Positions 1 to 7,247 are shown, counted from the first letter of the stretch. The stretch: 8,447 nucleotides of DNA from an uncultured Collinsella sp. (GCA_958348565.1 CATVZP010000087.1:1-8447); one strand, 5' to 3'. The notes: generated by a model from the sequence alone, not told the origin. Program-made: numbers and translations.

Positions 1-210
1 TGCGCCGCGAGCTTTATCGAGTATGGATAATATCGCACTGTTGCAGCAAAGTTTCGCATAAGCCGACGAGCGGATGTTTCGTTTTGATTACGATGCAGGT
101 AGAAGCGTTTTTGAGCACCCTACGTACAAATCGCGTGTTTCGAAGCTGTTTCGTCCACATGTTCCAAACCACCACATTGGGGACAGGCACCTTTGTGGTG
201 GTGTTGATGG
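1..210. other. AT-richer non-coding end region
   Basis: This stretch is visibly richer in A and T than the rest of the window and follows the last gene of the minus-strand run. Short open frames exist: about 48 codons on the minus strand from an ATG at 160 to a TAA at 14-16, and plus-strand frames that stop at 30, 61 and 230. None has the G/C-ending codon choice of the neighbouring genes, a clear ribosome binding site, or a family I recognise. A plus-strand gene ending in the first 61 bases cannot be excluded. The only clear structure is the hairpin at 168-202. It could be the edge of a mobile or repeated element, but I cannot show that from one copy. Confidence 0.4.
168..202. repeat. 9-bp inverted repeat, REP-like hairpin
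   Basis: Bases 168-176 (ACCACCACA) are the exact reverse complement of 194-202, with a 17-base loop that includes GGGGACAGGCACC. It begins 9 bp beyond the stop codon of the last minus-strand gene, where a terminator would sit. On the minus strand the stem is followed only by TTTGG, not a real T run, so it would be a weak intrinsic terminator. The loop sequence resembles REP-type elements that I remember from intergenic regions of related bacteria, but that is recollection, not a search result. Confidence 0.5.
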
Positions 211-606
211 TTAGAGGATGAGCTGATGGTAGTCGGCGGGGGTTATACGGCCTTCGGTGGCGGCACGGAAGGCGGCGAGGGCATCGCCGGAGAACGGCAT
301 AACCCAGCAAAGCCCACAGCCGGCGGTAATGGAGCCCGGCAGCGGCATGATGCGCCCGGGCACATCGGCGGCAAGGCACAGCTGCTCGCATTCCATCACA
401 TCGAAAGTGCTGTCGAACGACACGATAATCTTGCGTTCGTGGTCGAGAGCATCACCGGACGGCACCTGGCGATGCGACTCGCGATACGCAGCCGCCGCTG
501 CCTCTTCCTCGGCCGTATGTCCACAGCCGCCACAGCCGCAGGTGCAAGGCTCGGACCCATCGCAAGTGCAAGGTTCCCCGGTATCGGGGCAAATATCGTG
601 AGACAT
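211..606 (-). CDS. DUF3343 (putative Se/S carrier-like) protein with Cys-rich N-terminus
   Basis: This gene encodes a predicted 131-residue soluble protein. Residues about 59-131 match the DUF3343 pattern: a strand opening with IIVSFDST, then a conserved GCG turn (SITAGCGLC, C97 and C100) followed by a hydrophobic strand. The family has been described as putative selenium/sulfur carrier-like and is often found near selenium genes; its biochemical role is not settled. Residues 6-30 are unusual: seven cysteines (6, 13, 15, 21, 23, 25, 28) and a repeated EPCTC unit, which could bind metal or carry a chalcogen. An Ala/Glu-rich linker at about 31-40 follows. I chose the ATG at 606 because GGGAG precedes it by five bases; the in-frame ATG at 618 has no visible ribosome binding site. 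It lies 15 bp after mobA and is probably cotranscribed with it. Confidence 0.8.
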   Translation of the reverse strand: MSHDICPDTGEPCTCDGSEPCTCGCGGCGHTAEEEAAAAAYRESHRQVPSGDALDHERKIIVSFDSTFDVMECEQLCLAADVPGRIMPLPGSITAGCGLCWVMPFSGDALAAFRAATEGRITPADYHQLIL

Positions 607-621
607 GGCATCTCCCATCGT

Positions 622-1254
622 CTAGGCGAGCAGCTCGGCTGCCGCAAACTCCTCGGGTGTATTGACGTTCTCGAAGCAGAGCGTGGAGCCGGCAACCTCG
701 ACAATCTGGGGCTCATCCAGATAGCCGGCATGGACCCGGTCGATCAGACAGCGGATGCGTTGGCGGTCCTGGTCGAGCAACTCACGGGCAACCGGCGCGC
801 AAGCCTGGCGGCGCCACACGGCGCACAGCGGCTCAATCCCCCGCTCCTCGCGCGGGACGCACACATCGAGCAGGCCTTCCTTGACCCGATCCGAAAGCGC
901 GCCGATCAGTTCTGGCGAGACGAACGGCATATCGCAGGCGACGATCGCCGCGAGGGGCAACCGAGCGGCAGCCAGCGAGCTCGCGATGCCACGCATGGCA
1001 CCCGCCGACCCTTCAAGGTCCGCTACCACACGCGGCACAAGACCGCCAAACGCGCGCTCCTCAAGATAGGCAAGCTCGCTGGGACGCGAGGTCGTCACGA
1101 CCAATTCGCCGGCAACCTGTGCCAGCCGACCCAGCACGCGTTCGATGAGCGGCTCACCGCAAAACAACATCCGCGCCTTGTCGCAACCCATGCGCGACGA
1201 CAGCCCGCCCGCCTGGACGACGCAAGAAAGATCGGCTCGTCTTACGGTAGTCAT
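622..1254 (-). CDS. mobA: Molybdenum cofactor guanylyltransferase MobA
   Basis: MobA transfers GMP from GTP to molybdopterin to give the bis-MGD cofactor of DMSO-reductase-family enzymes, in the cytoplasm. The 210-residue length is close to the family norm of about 190-210. The nucleotide-binding signature is clear at residues 14-27 (QAGGLSSRMGCDKA), followed by the metal-site region ACDMP (106-110), the EPLCAVW strand (141-147) and the typical NVNTPEE near the C-terminus. A GGGGGTGG stretch 8 bases before the ATG at 1254 may be the ribosome binding site; in-frame ATGs at 1272 and 1278 would add 6-8 residues and are possible. A terminator separates it from selC upstream, so it probably has its own promoter in 1255-1344, where I see no convincing -35/-10 pair. 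Its natural client here is the molybdopterin oxidoreductase at 5130-7247. Confidence 0.93.
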   Translation of the reverse strand: MTTVRRADLSCVVQAGGLSSRMGCDKARMLFCGEPLIERVLGRLAQVAGELVVTTSRPSELAYLEERAFGGLVPRVVADLEGSAGAMRGIASSLAAARLPLAAIVACDMPFVSPELIGALSDRVKEGLLDVCVPREERGIEPLCAVWRRQACAPVARELLDQDRQRIRCLIDRVHAGYLDEPQIVEVAGSTLCFENVNTPEEFAAAELLA

Positions 1255-1344
1255 ACGGCAAACCACCCCCATCGGCATGCTCGAAACCCTATGCACGAAG
1301 CTAAATACCGCCGTCGAAATAGCGGCACTACGAAAAGCTCGTGC

Positions 1345-1400
1345 AAAAACAAAACAGCGCCCTTGCGGCACGCAGCAAGACCGCGAGCACAAAAGCGCTG
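1345..1400 (-). terminator. Rho-independent terminator of selC
   Basis: On the minus strand, 1400-1390 (CAGCGCTTTTG) can pair with 1365-1355 (CAAGGGCGCTG) over 11 bp, including two U-G wobbles. The loop is 24 bases and can fold further. The stem is followed at once by TTTTGTTTTT (1354-1345). It starts 8 bases after the CCA end of tRNA-Sec, as expected for a terminator of a separately transcribed tRNA gene. It should reduce read-through from selB/selC into mobA. Confidence 0.8.
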
Positions 1401-1408
1401 GTAGCGTG

Positions 1409-1505
1409 TGGCGGGAACGTATGTGAATCGAACACATCCAAGACGTTTTGCACGCCTCGCAACGGTTTTGAGGACCGCGGAGCCCACCGGAGCCCATCCG
1501 TTCCC
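1409..1505 (-). tRNA. selC: tRNA-Sec (anticodon UCA)
   Basis: This is the selenocysteine tRNA, charged with serine, converted to Sec by SelA and delivered by SelB. It is 97 nt including an encoded CCA (1411-1409). Read on the minus strand: acceptor 5' strand GGGAACG(G); a 6-bp D stem (GGGCTC/GGGCTC, with wobbles) closing a 4-base CGGT loop as in bacterial tRNA-Sec; anticodon stem GCGGT/ACCGT with loop CCTCAAA, anticodon TCA; an 8-bp long variable arm (CGAGGCGT/ACGTCTTG, with wobbles); T stem ATGTG/CACAT with loop TTCGATT; then CGTTCCC, discriminator G and CCA. Two oddities are direct readings: position 33 is C instead of the near-universal U, and the eighth acceptor pair is G-A, leaving seven canonical pairs. 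Identity is secure from the UCA anticodon, long variable arm, D stem and the selA-selB context. Confidence 0.96.
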
Positions 1506-1517
1506 AAGTGCGCCGGT

Positions 1518-1548
1518 ATTTTACCAAACCGAAAAGGTCCCATCCCAA
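1518..1548 (-). promoter_or_regulatory. Probable selC promoter (extended -10)
   Basis: On the minus strand TAAAAT (1523-1518) is preceded by TGG, giving an extended -10 (TGnTAAAAT). It ends 12 bases before the 5' G of the tRNA, so a start site would lie just ahead of the mature 5' end. A weak -35 candidate, TTGGGA (1548-1543), stands at a 19-base spacing. The extended -10 could compensate for this poor -35. Confidence 0.5.
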
Positions 1549-1562
1549 AAAGATGAGCAAGA

Positions 1563-1629
1563 AGTTGCGGTGGAATAGTTCCTGTTTTTGCTGACAAAGC
1601 CTCCAAATAGGAACTATTTCACCGCAACT
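1563..1629. repeat. 25-bp inverted repeat between selB and selC
   Basis: Arms 1563-1587 and 1605-1629 pair over 25 bp with no gap, around a 17-base loop. Only two positions (1573/1619 and 1584/1608) are not Watson-Crick. Both are G-T on the plus strand, so they would be G-U wobbles in plus-strand RNA but C-A mismatches in minus-strand RNA. The arms contain GTTGCGG and AATAGTTCC. It lies 25 bp past the selB stop and upstream of the selC promoter. No T run directly follows on the minus strand, so a pure terminator role is less likely. It looks like a REP- or MITE-type dispersed element. I see no clear flanking target duplication. Confidence 0.8.
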
Positions 1630-1654
1630 GAGGAGGCGGGAGCGAGTGACCGGC

Positions 1655-3622
1655 CTAGCGTAGGGAGCGCAGGCCGCCGGCTTCCTTGTCGAGCACCGTA
1701 AAGCGTACGGCATCCAGGTGCTCCAAGATGCTGATGGCGCGTTTGCGCGACACACCCAGCGCCTCACGCAGCACGCTCGTGGTGGCTGCGCCGCCGGCTG
1801 CCTCAATGGCGGCGGCGACGAGCTCACGCGCATGGGCCTCGGCGGCGGCAGACAGGGCAACGTCGCGCTCGACCTTAACGATCGAGCGATTGAGCGAAAG
1901 CTCGCGCAGGGCACGCGTCATGGTGTCGCGATCGAGCTGCAACTGCTCGCCCACCTCGGGCAACGTCGGTGCATCGAGGCCGGCTTCGTCCAGCAAGGCA
2001 ACGATACGTTCGCAGGCCTCGCGCACCACACGCGCCGCGGCGGCAGCGGAGTGCGGGTCGAACACCTCGGCGCCCTCGGAGGCGCACACGCCGCGCGAGC
2101 AGCCCTCGGAAATCAGGGCTGCGGCAACTGTATCGTCAGCAGTAGGCCAAGCAGCATGGGCGACGGCGCCGGGCGTAAAACCCGTCTCCTTGGGGGCAGC
2201 CGCGTGCATAGCGGTCAGGGTCGCCGCCAGCACGTCCATGGCGGCATCGAGCGCGGCGGCATTCACATACAGCGCATCGCCCGAGCCGGCAAGCTCGCAA
2301 ACAGCACCTCGCGCCACCAACTCTTTCAGCGCGGCATCGGCCTCACCGGAAAGAAGATCTAGCGCCGCGGCAACGTCGGCTACCACGACTGGCAACATCT
2401 GCAGCGCCAGCCACGCGTCCACACCAGCGACGGCATCGCCGGCCTCAAGCGCTGCAAGCAGCGCGCGCTCCCCCTCAGTAAGTTCGCGCGAACGACGGCA
2501 GCGCGAAAGCAGCACGCGCCCGCCGCCGATGAGCATAACGGGCGAATACGACAGCACCACGGCATGGTCTCCGGCACACAGCGGCAGCGGCTCCTCCAGG
2601 CGCACCTGCACGGTACGGGTCTCGCCCACCGCCATGGGGGCCTCGCCCTCCAAAAGCATGATGCGGCCGACGACCTCGGCCGTGCCGGCCATCACATGCA
2701 CGCGCGCGCCCGGCTCGAGCACGCGCGGCTTGGCGCCCTCGCGACCCAAATACGTAAACGTCATCATAAAGCGCAACGTCTGACCAAAGCGGCCCGCCAC
2801 GCCGAGCATCTCACCGCGATCGAGCGCGGCAACACCATCGCCCACTAAATTGAGCGCCACGCGCTGACCGGGCAGCGCCAGCTGCGTGTCGCCATGCACT
2901 TGGATCCCGCGAACGCGACAGACCGTGCGCGACGGCAAAGCCATCAGCTCGTCGCCCACCGCAACCGGTGCATCGTGCAGCGTTCCCGTCACGACGGTGC
3001 CGACGCCCTTGATCGTAAAGCAGCGGTCAATCGGCAGACGCGGCGCGGCATCAGTGAGCTCGGCGCGGGAACGACAGGCATCCCAGCAAGCGGCAACCTG
3101 CTCGTCGAGCACGGCGAGCAGCCTTTCGATCCCCTCGCCTGTCTTGGACGACACAGGCACGATCGGCGCGTCCGCAAACACGGCACCCGACAAAAAGTCA
3201 TCGACATCAAGCTCGGCAAGCTCGGTCATCTCGGCATCGGCCAGATCACACATCGTCAGCGCGACCACCATATGCGTAACGCCCAGCAGCTCCAGCACAT
3301 GCACGTGCTCGCGGGTCTGCGGCATCACGCCCTCGACGGCCGAAATCACCAGCACGGCCACGTCGATACCTGTGGCGCCCTGCACCATGGCACGCAGGTA
3401 GTGGGCATGGCCGGGCACGTCGACCAGGCCAACGATCTTGCCACTCGGCAGCGCCAGCTCGCCAAAGCCCAGCTCCACCGTCATGCCGCGACGACGTTCG
3501 ACCTCCAGGCGATCGGGATTCTTGCCGGTCAGCGCCTCGATCAGCGCCGACTTACCGTGGTCGACGTGGCCCGCCGTGCCAACGATAACGGGACACTCCA
3601 CCAGCGCTTGAACCTCACTCAT
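1655..3622 (-). CDS. selB: Selenocysteine-specific elongation factor SelB
   Basis: SelB is the GTPase that brings Sec-tRNA(Sec) to ribosomes paused at UGA codons followed by a SECIS hairpin. The 655-residue product is slightly longer than the 614 of E. coli. The EF-Tu-like domain shows G1 GHVDHGKS (18-25), the switch I threonine in RGMTVELGF (45-53), G3 DVPGH (68-72) and a G5-like SSK. Two beta-barrel domains follow (about 190-370), then the winged-helix region (about 380-655) that binds SECIS RNA, ending in the typical SRKRAISILEHLD segment. The G4 motif is odd: TMCD at 123-126, where [N/T]KxD is expected (codon 124 is ATG at 3253-3251). The start ATG overlaps the selA stop as ATGA, indicating translational coupling. 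The gene ends with TAG at 1655. Confidence 0.96.
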   Translation of the reverse strand: MSEVQALVECPVIVGTAGHVDHGKSALIEALTGKNPDRLEVERRRGMTVELGFGELALPSGKIVGLVDVPGHAHYLRAMVQGATGIDVAVLVISAVEGVMPQTREHVHVLELLGVTHMVVALTMCDLADAEMTELAELDVDDFLSGAVFADAPIVPVSSKTGEGIERLLAVLDEQVAACWDACRSRAELTDAAPRLPIDRCFTIKGVGTVVTGTLHDAPVAVGDELMALPSRTVCRVRGIQVHGDTQLALPGQRVALNLVGDGVAALDRGEMLGVAGRFGQTLRFMMTFTYLGREGAKPRVLEPGARVHVMAGTAEVVGRIMLLEGEAPMAVGETRTVQVRLEEPLPLCAGDHAVVLSYSPVMLIGGGRVLLSRCRRSRELTEGERALLAALEAGDAVAGVDAWLALQMLPVVVADVAAALDLLSGEADAALKELVARGAVCELAGSGDALYVNAAALDAAMDVLAATLTAMHAAAPKETGFTPGAVAHAAWPTADDTVAAALISEGCSRGVCASEGAEVFDPHSAAAAARVVREACERIVALLDEAGLDAPTLPEVGEQLQLDRDTMTRALRELSLNRSIVKVERDVALSAAAEAHARELVAAAIEAAGGAATTSVLREALGVSRKRAISILEHLDAVRFTVLDKEAGGLRSLR

Positions 3623-5076
3623 CGAGCAATCGCCTTCTTAACGCACGCGACGAGCGTCGTTGCCGCCGTCTCGATATCGCGGTCACCCACGAGTGTGCGC
3701 ACGTCAAACAGGACGCGATCGTGCGAGGCGCGCGTGACAACCGGCGTGTCGAAATCTTGGACGAGCGAGCGCTTGAGCGCGTCAACGGAAAGACGCTCGT
3801 CGACAAGACGCACGGCAACGCACATGGTGGGCAGCTCGACGGTGGGCAGCGAGCCGCCGCCGGGAGTCGACGACTCCTCGACGATTTCCACCTGCACGAC
3901 ACACGGGCAGCCAGCCTTATCGAGGCCCGTCACCATCAGCTCGCGCAGCTTGCGTGCGCGACGCTCCAGATGAGCCTGCGGAAGCGTGAGCATGTTGAGC
4001 ACTGGCACCTCGCGATGGGCCGCATCCGCCCCGTCCATGTAAATGCGCAGTGTAGCCTCGAGCGCCGCCAGTGCGAGCTTGCCCGGACGCAGGGCACGCA
4101 TAAGCGGATGCGACCCGCAGGCCTGGACCAGATCGCGACGACCCATGATAATGCCCGCCTGCGCGGCGCCGAGCAGCTTATCGCCCGAGCATGACACGAT
4201 ATCGAGCCCCGCCGCGACCGAAGCCGGCGTGGTTTCTTCGCCGCCGCGAACCAGGATGTCGTCAGGCAGCAGCGCGCCCGAGCCCTGGTCCTCGTAGAAC
4301 AGCAGGCCATGCTTATGCGACAGCACGGCGAGCTCCCTTGAGCTCACCTCCTCGTGAAAACCCTCGATGCGATAGTTGGAGGGATGGACCTTCAGAATCA
4401 TGGCCGTTTCGGGCGTGATGGCGCGCTCGTAGTCGCCCAGATGCGTGCGGTTGGTGGCGCCGACCTCGACGAGCTTGGCGCCCGAAGCCGCCATGACATC
4501 GGGAATACGGAAGCTGCCGCCAATCTCGACGAGCTCGCCGCGGCTCACGATGACCTCTTTGCCCGCGGCATGGGTGGCAAGCACCAGCAGCACCGCGGCG
4601 GCATTGTTGTTGACGACCAGCGCATCCTCGGCACCGGTAAGCGAACGGATGAGCTGCGCGGCATGCTCCTTGCGCGACCCGCGCGAGCAGGTGTCCACGC
4701 TGTACTCGAGCGTACTGTACCCGCGCGCGACCTCGGCCACGGCCTTGGCGGCCGATTCCGCGAGCGGGGCGCGACCCAGATTGGTATGGATAACAACACC
4801 CGTGGCGTTGACGGCAGGACGCAAGCTCGGCAGCGCGGAGCGATGCGCACGCCACTCGATGGCCGATGCCAGCTCGCGCTTGGAGCGCGGATCGGCGCCG
4901 GCACGAATCGCGGCGCGCTCCTCGTCGAGCTCGGCCGTGACGGCGGCATGCACCACCGCGTCGCAGGTCTCCCCCGCCGCCTTCACCACCGGCCACTCGG
5001 CAAGCAGCTCGTTGGCGGAAGGAATGGCGCGCAGGCAGGCGCGTACCTCATCGGACATGTTCTGGCTATCGCTCAT
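3619..5076 (-). CDS. selA: L-seryl-tRNA(Sec) selenium transferase SelA
   Basis: SelA is the PLP enzyme that converts Ser-tRNA(Sec) to Sec-tRNA(Sec) using selenophosphate; in bacteria it forms a large homodecamer. The product is 485 residues, against 463 in E. coli. Family landmarks are present: an N-terminal helical tRNA-binding region (about 1-80), NATGVVIHTNLGRAPL (90-105), SRGSRKEH (131-138), NNNAAAVLL (156-164), and the PLP-lysine segment CSGDKLLGAAQAG with K300. The ATG at 5076 is preceded by GAAAGG at 6 bases. It follows the molybdopterin oxidoreductase by 53 bp, with no strong terminator between, and overlaps selB by 4 bp. The selenophosphate synthetase SelD that it needs is not in the window. 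Confidence 0.97.
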   Translation of the reverse strand: MSDSQNMSDEVRACLRAIPSANELLAEWPVVKAAGETCDAVVHAAVTAELDEERAAIRAGADPRSKRELASAIEWRAHRSALPSLRPAVNATGVVIHTNLGRAPLAESAAKAVAEVARGYSTLEYSVDTCSRGSRKEHAAQLIRSLTGAEDALVVNNNAAAVLLVLATHAAGKEVIVSRGELVEIGGSFRIPDVMAASGAKLVEVGATNRTHLGDYERAITPETAMILKVHPSNYRIEGFHEEVSSRELAVLSHKHGLLFYEDQGSGALLPDDILVRGGEETTPASVAAGLDIVSCSGDKLLGAAQAGIIMGRRDLVQACGSHPLMRALRPGKLALAALEATLRIYMDGADAAHREVPVLNMLTLPQAHLERRARKLRELMVTGLDKAGCPCVVQVEIVEESSTPGGGSLPTVELPTMCVAVRLVDERLSVDALKRSLVQDFDTPVVTRASHDRVLFDVRTLVGDRDIETAATTLVACVKKAIAR

Positions 5077-5129
5077 GTGCGGCCTTTCAAAAGAAACATA
5101 GGATCAGTCGAATACATCAGCTGAGTCAA

Positions 5130-7247
5130 TTACTCGTTATTATCCTCGCGCGCCGCGATCTTTTCCACGCGAACGGCGTTTTCCTGGGTGAGCGCGGCAC
5201 CCGTCAACGGATCCCAACGCAACGGCGTATGGTCGAGCGGGCCCACGCCCAAGGCTTGAGCGTCACCGGCATCGCGGCCAAACGAACGCCCACCGGGGGC
5301 GGCCGAGGTGAAGATGCACGCCGGATGCAGATACGGCGTCGTCTCCACGCGCACACGGTCGCGGCCCATATCGCTCACGAGCTCAACGACCTCGCCATCG
5401 GCGATACCCATGCGAGCGGCGACATCGGCATTCATCTGCACGGCATCCAGGTCCGATCCAGCCTCGGCGGCACCTTGGGCCGCGAGCCTGCGCGAGGTAT
5501 GCGACTCAAAGGGTCGATTGCCGCTAATGAGGCGAAACATCCCCGGGCCAGGCTCCACCATCGGCGCGATCCAGTTGGCCACACGACCCATGCCGGCTCG
5601 CTCCCATACGTCGCTTGCCAGCGCGATCCTGCCGCCGTTCAAGGGGATCACAGGCTCGCCCGTACGCGACGGCAGCGCCACGCCCGTATCGGCCCAACCG
5701 CGCTCCTTGAGCTCGTCCAGATCGATCCCAAAGGGCGCCACCTGGGCCGCCGCAAGGTCGTCCGGCGAAAAGTCGAAGTACTCGTCCACGCCGCAGGCAG
5801 CAGCCAACCCGGCAAAGATCTCCCGCCCCGGTCGCGTGTCGTCATGCAAGACCGGCAGCACGGCGTTGCGGTAGAACACGCACGCGTCGTTGCGGCCCAC
5901 GACTGTACCCACGCCGCGGTCAGCCTCCAAATATGTCACATCGGGCAGCACGAAGTCGGAAGCGCGCGCCGTCTCGGACCAGCGAATATCAATCGTCACG
6001 AGCAAGTCGAGCTGCTGCAAGATGCCCAACCAAGCCTGCGCATTGCCATAGCCCGCACCGGGGTTACTGGCATAGACGATGAGCCCACGCAAATCGCCGG
6101 CAAGAATCGACTGACCGATAGTCGTACACAGGCCGCGCACCGGATCGACCAGCGGATAGCGCTCGGACCCCAGCTTGGGCCCGCGCGGCACCGGCGGCGT
6201 CGCAAAGCGCGTGGGATCGAGGTCGCCCAATACAAGCGGCGTCGGTGGGTTGAGCGCACCGCCCACATGCCCCAAGCAGCCCAGCAGCACATCGACCAAG
6301 CAGATAGCGCGCGCGGTCTGGGTGCTATTGGCATACGCGATACCGATGCCACCATGAAAGCCCGCATCCACCACAGCGGCAGGCGCGGCGGCAGCCAAAT
6401 CACGCGCAACCGCACGGATATCGTCCGCCGGAACGTCGCACATCGACTCGGCCCACTCGGGCGTCCAAGCACTGGCCGCCTGCGCCAGCTCGTCAAACCC
6501 CGTGGTATAGCGGTCAACGAACTCGTGGTCGTACAGGCCCTCGGCAATCAACACGTGGGCAATACCCAGCAGCAGCGCCAAGTCGCAGCCCGGGCGCACG
6601 CGGAGCCAGCGGTCTGCAAGCGCAGCCGAGCCGCTACGCCGGGGGTCGACCACGATAATCTTCGCCCCACGGCGACGGGCATCGTTGAGCGCATCGACGG
6701 CCCCCATCGTCGACGAATCGACAATGGAACGCCCCAAATACATAATGCAATCAGTATGTGCCAGGTCGGAGACGGGGCTGTAGCCCAGGCTGTGTTCCCA
6801 GCCGGTGAGACGGCTTACCTCGCAGGCACCGTCGGCACCGTATACGTTGGGCGAGCCCAGCGCATGCATAAAGCGATAGGCCCAGTAGCGGTCGAACGAG
6901 GGCACGCCAAGCGTCATGCCCAGCGCACGGGGCCCGCGCTCATCAACAATCCCCAAAAGGCGCTCGGCAATCTGGGCAAACGCCTCATCCCAGGAAATCG
7001 CATCAAACCCCGAGCCATCAGCTCGGCGACGCATGGGGTGCACAATGCGGTCGCGCTCGTCAAACGGCATTGCTAGGCGATGCCGTCCGCGGGCGCACAG
7101 GGCACGCGCCGCGCACGGATGTCCCAGCACCGGCAACTCAGCCACCACACGCCCATCCTCAACATGGGCTGCAAAGGCGCAATCGGCATAGCATCCCCCG
7201 CATGTGGTCACCACGGTGCGACCGTCATACATAGCTCTCGATGCCAT
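5130..7247 (-). CDS. Molybdopterin oxidoreductase, DMSO reductase superfamily (Cys-ligand type)
   Basis: This encodes a 705-residue catalytic subunit of a bis-MGD molybdenum (or tungsten) enzyme. The N-terminal Fe4S4 motif is C16-x2-C19-x3-C23-x27-C51. The residue two after C51 is Arg (LCARGR), as in many polysulfide/thiosulfate reductase-type enzymes, not the Lys usual in formate dehydrogenases. C142 (GACEVSR) lies where the Mo ligand is expected. The central region has the STQTARAI...LLGCLGHVGG pattern seen in PhsA/PsrA-like enzymes, and residues about 580-690 form the C-terminal molybdopterin-dinucleotide-binding domain (MFRLISGNRPFESH...). There is no twin-arginine signal, so it should be cytoplasmic. 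The ATG at 7247 has AAGGA 9 bases upstream. No FeS electron-transfer or membrane partner is adjacent. Substrate cannot be told from sequence: the position beside a formate-type channel suits formate oxidation, the motifs lean toward a sulfur-compound or other reductase. Confidence 0.9.
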   Translation of the reverse strand: MASRAMYDGRTVVTTCGGCYADCAFAAHVEDGRVVAELPVLGHPCAARALCARGRHRLAMPFDERDRIVHPMRRRADGSGFDAISWDEAFAQIAERLLGIVDERGPRALGMTLGVPSFDRYWAYRFMHALGSPNVYGADGACEVSRLTGWEHSLGYSPVSDLAHTDCIMYLGRSIVDSSTMGAVDALNDARRRGAKIIVVDPRRSGSAALADRWLRVRPGCDLALLLGIAHVLIAEGLYDHEFVDRYTTGFDELAQAASAWTPEWAESMCDVPADDIRAVARDLAAAAPAAVVDAGFHGGIGIAYANSTQTARAICLVDVLLGCLGHVGGALNPPTPLVLGDLDPTRFATPPVPRGPKLGSERYPLVDPVRGLCTTIGQSILAGDLRGLIVYASNPGAGYGNAQAWLGILQQLDLLVTIDIRWSETARASDFVLPDVTYLEADRGVGTVVGRNDACVFYRNAVLPVLHDDTRPGREIFAGLAAACGVDEYFDFSPDDLAAAQVAPFGIDLDELKERGWADTGVALPSRTGEPVIPLNGGRIALASDVWERAGMGRVANWIAPMVEPGPGMFRLISGNRPFESHTSRRLAAQGAAEAGSDLDAVQMNADVAARMGIADGEVVELVSDMGRDRVRVETTPYLHPACIFTSAAPGGRSFGRDAGDAQALGVGPLDHTPLRWDPLTGAALTQENAVRVEKIAAREDNNE

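Noticed and set aside
226..1404. A 392-codon plus-strand open frame opposite mobA and the DUF3343 gene.
   Set aside because: It is an Arg/His/Ala-rich antisense shadow typical of high-GC genes and matches no family.
622..1914. A 430-codon minus-strand open frame that would extend mobA through selC into the 3' end of selB.
   Set aside because: The extension crosses a well-formed tRNA and its terminator and has no family similarity; MobA homology begins just after the ATG at 1254.
5077..5129. TTGACT on the minus strand as a -35 for a separate selA promoter.
   Set aside because: At 17-base spacing the -10 would be TGATCC, which matches poorly; the better TATGTT lies at 23 bases.
6800..6824. 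A 5-bp hairpin with a 6-base loop starting 7 bases after the active-site Cys142 codon, like a relic of a SECIS element.
   Set aside because: The codon is TGC, not TGA. The stem is short and lacks recognisable SelB-binding loop features, and such small GC stems are frequent in this GC-rich gene.
5229..7076. A 615-codon plus-strand open frame opposite the molybdopterin oxidoreductase.
   Set aside because: The minus strand carries clear domain motifs over the whole length; the plus frame is a compositional shadow.
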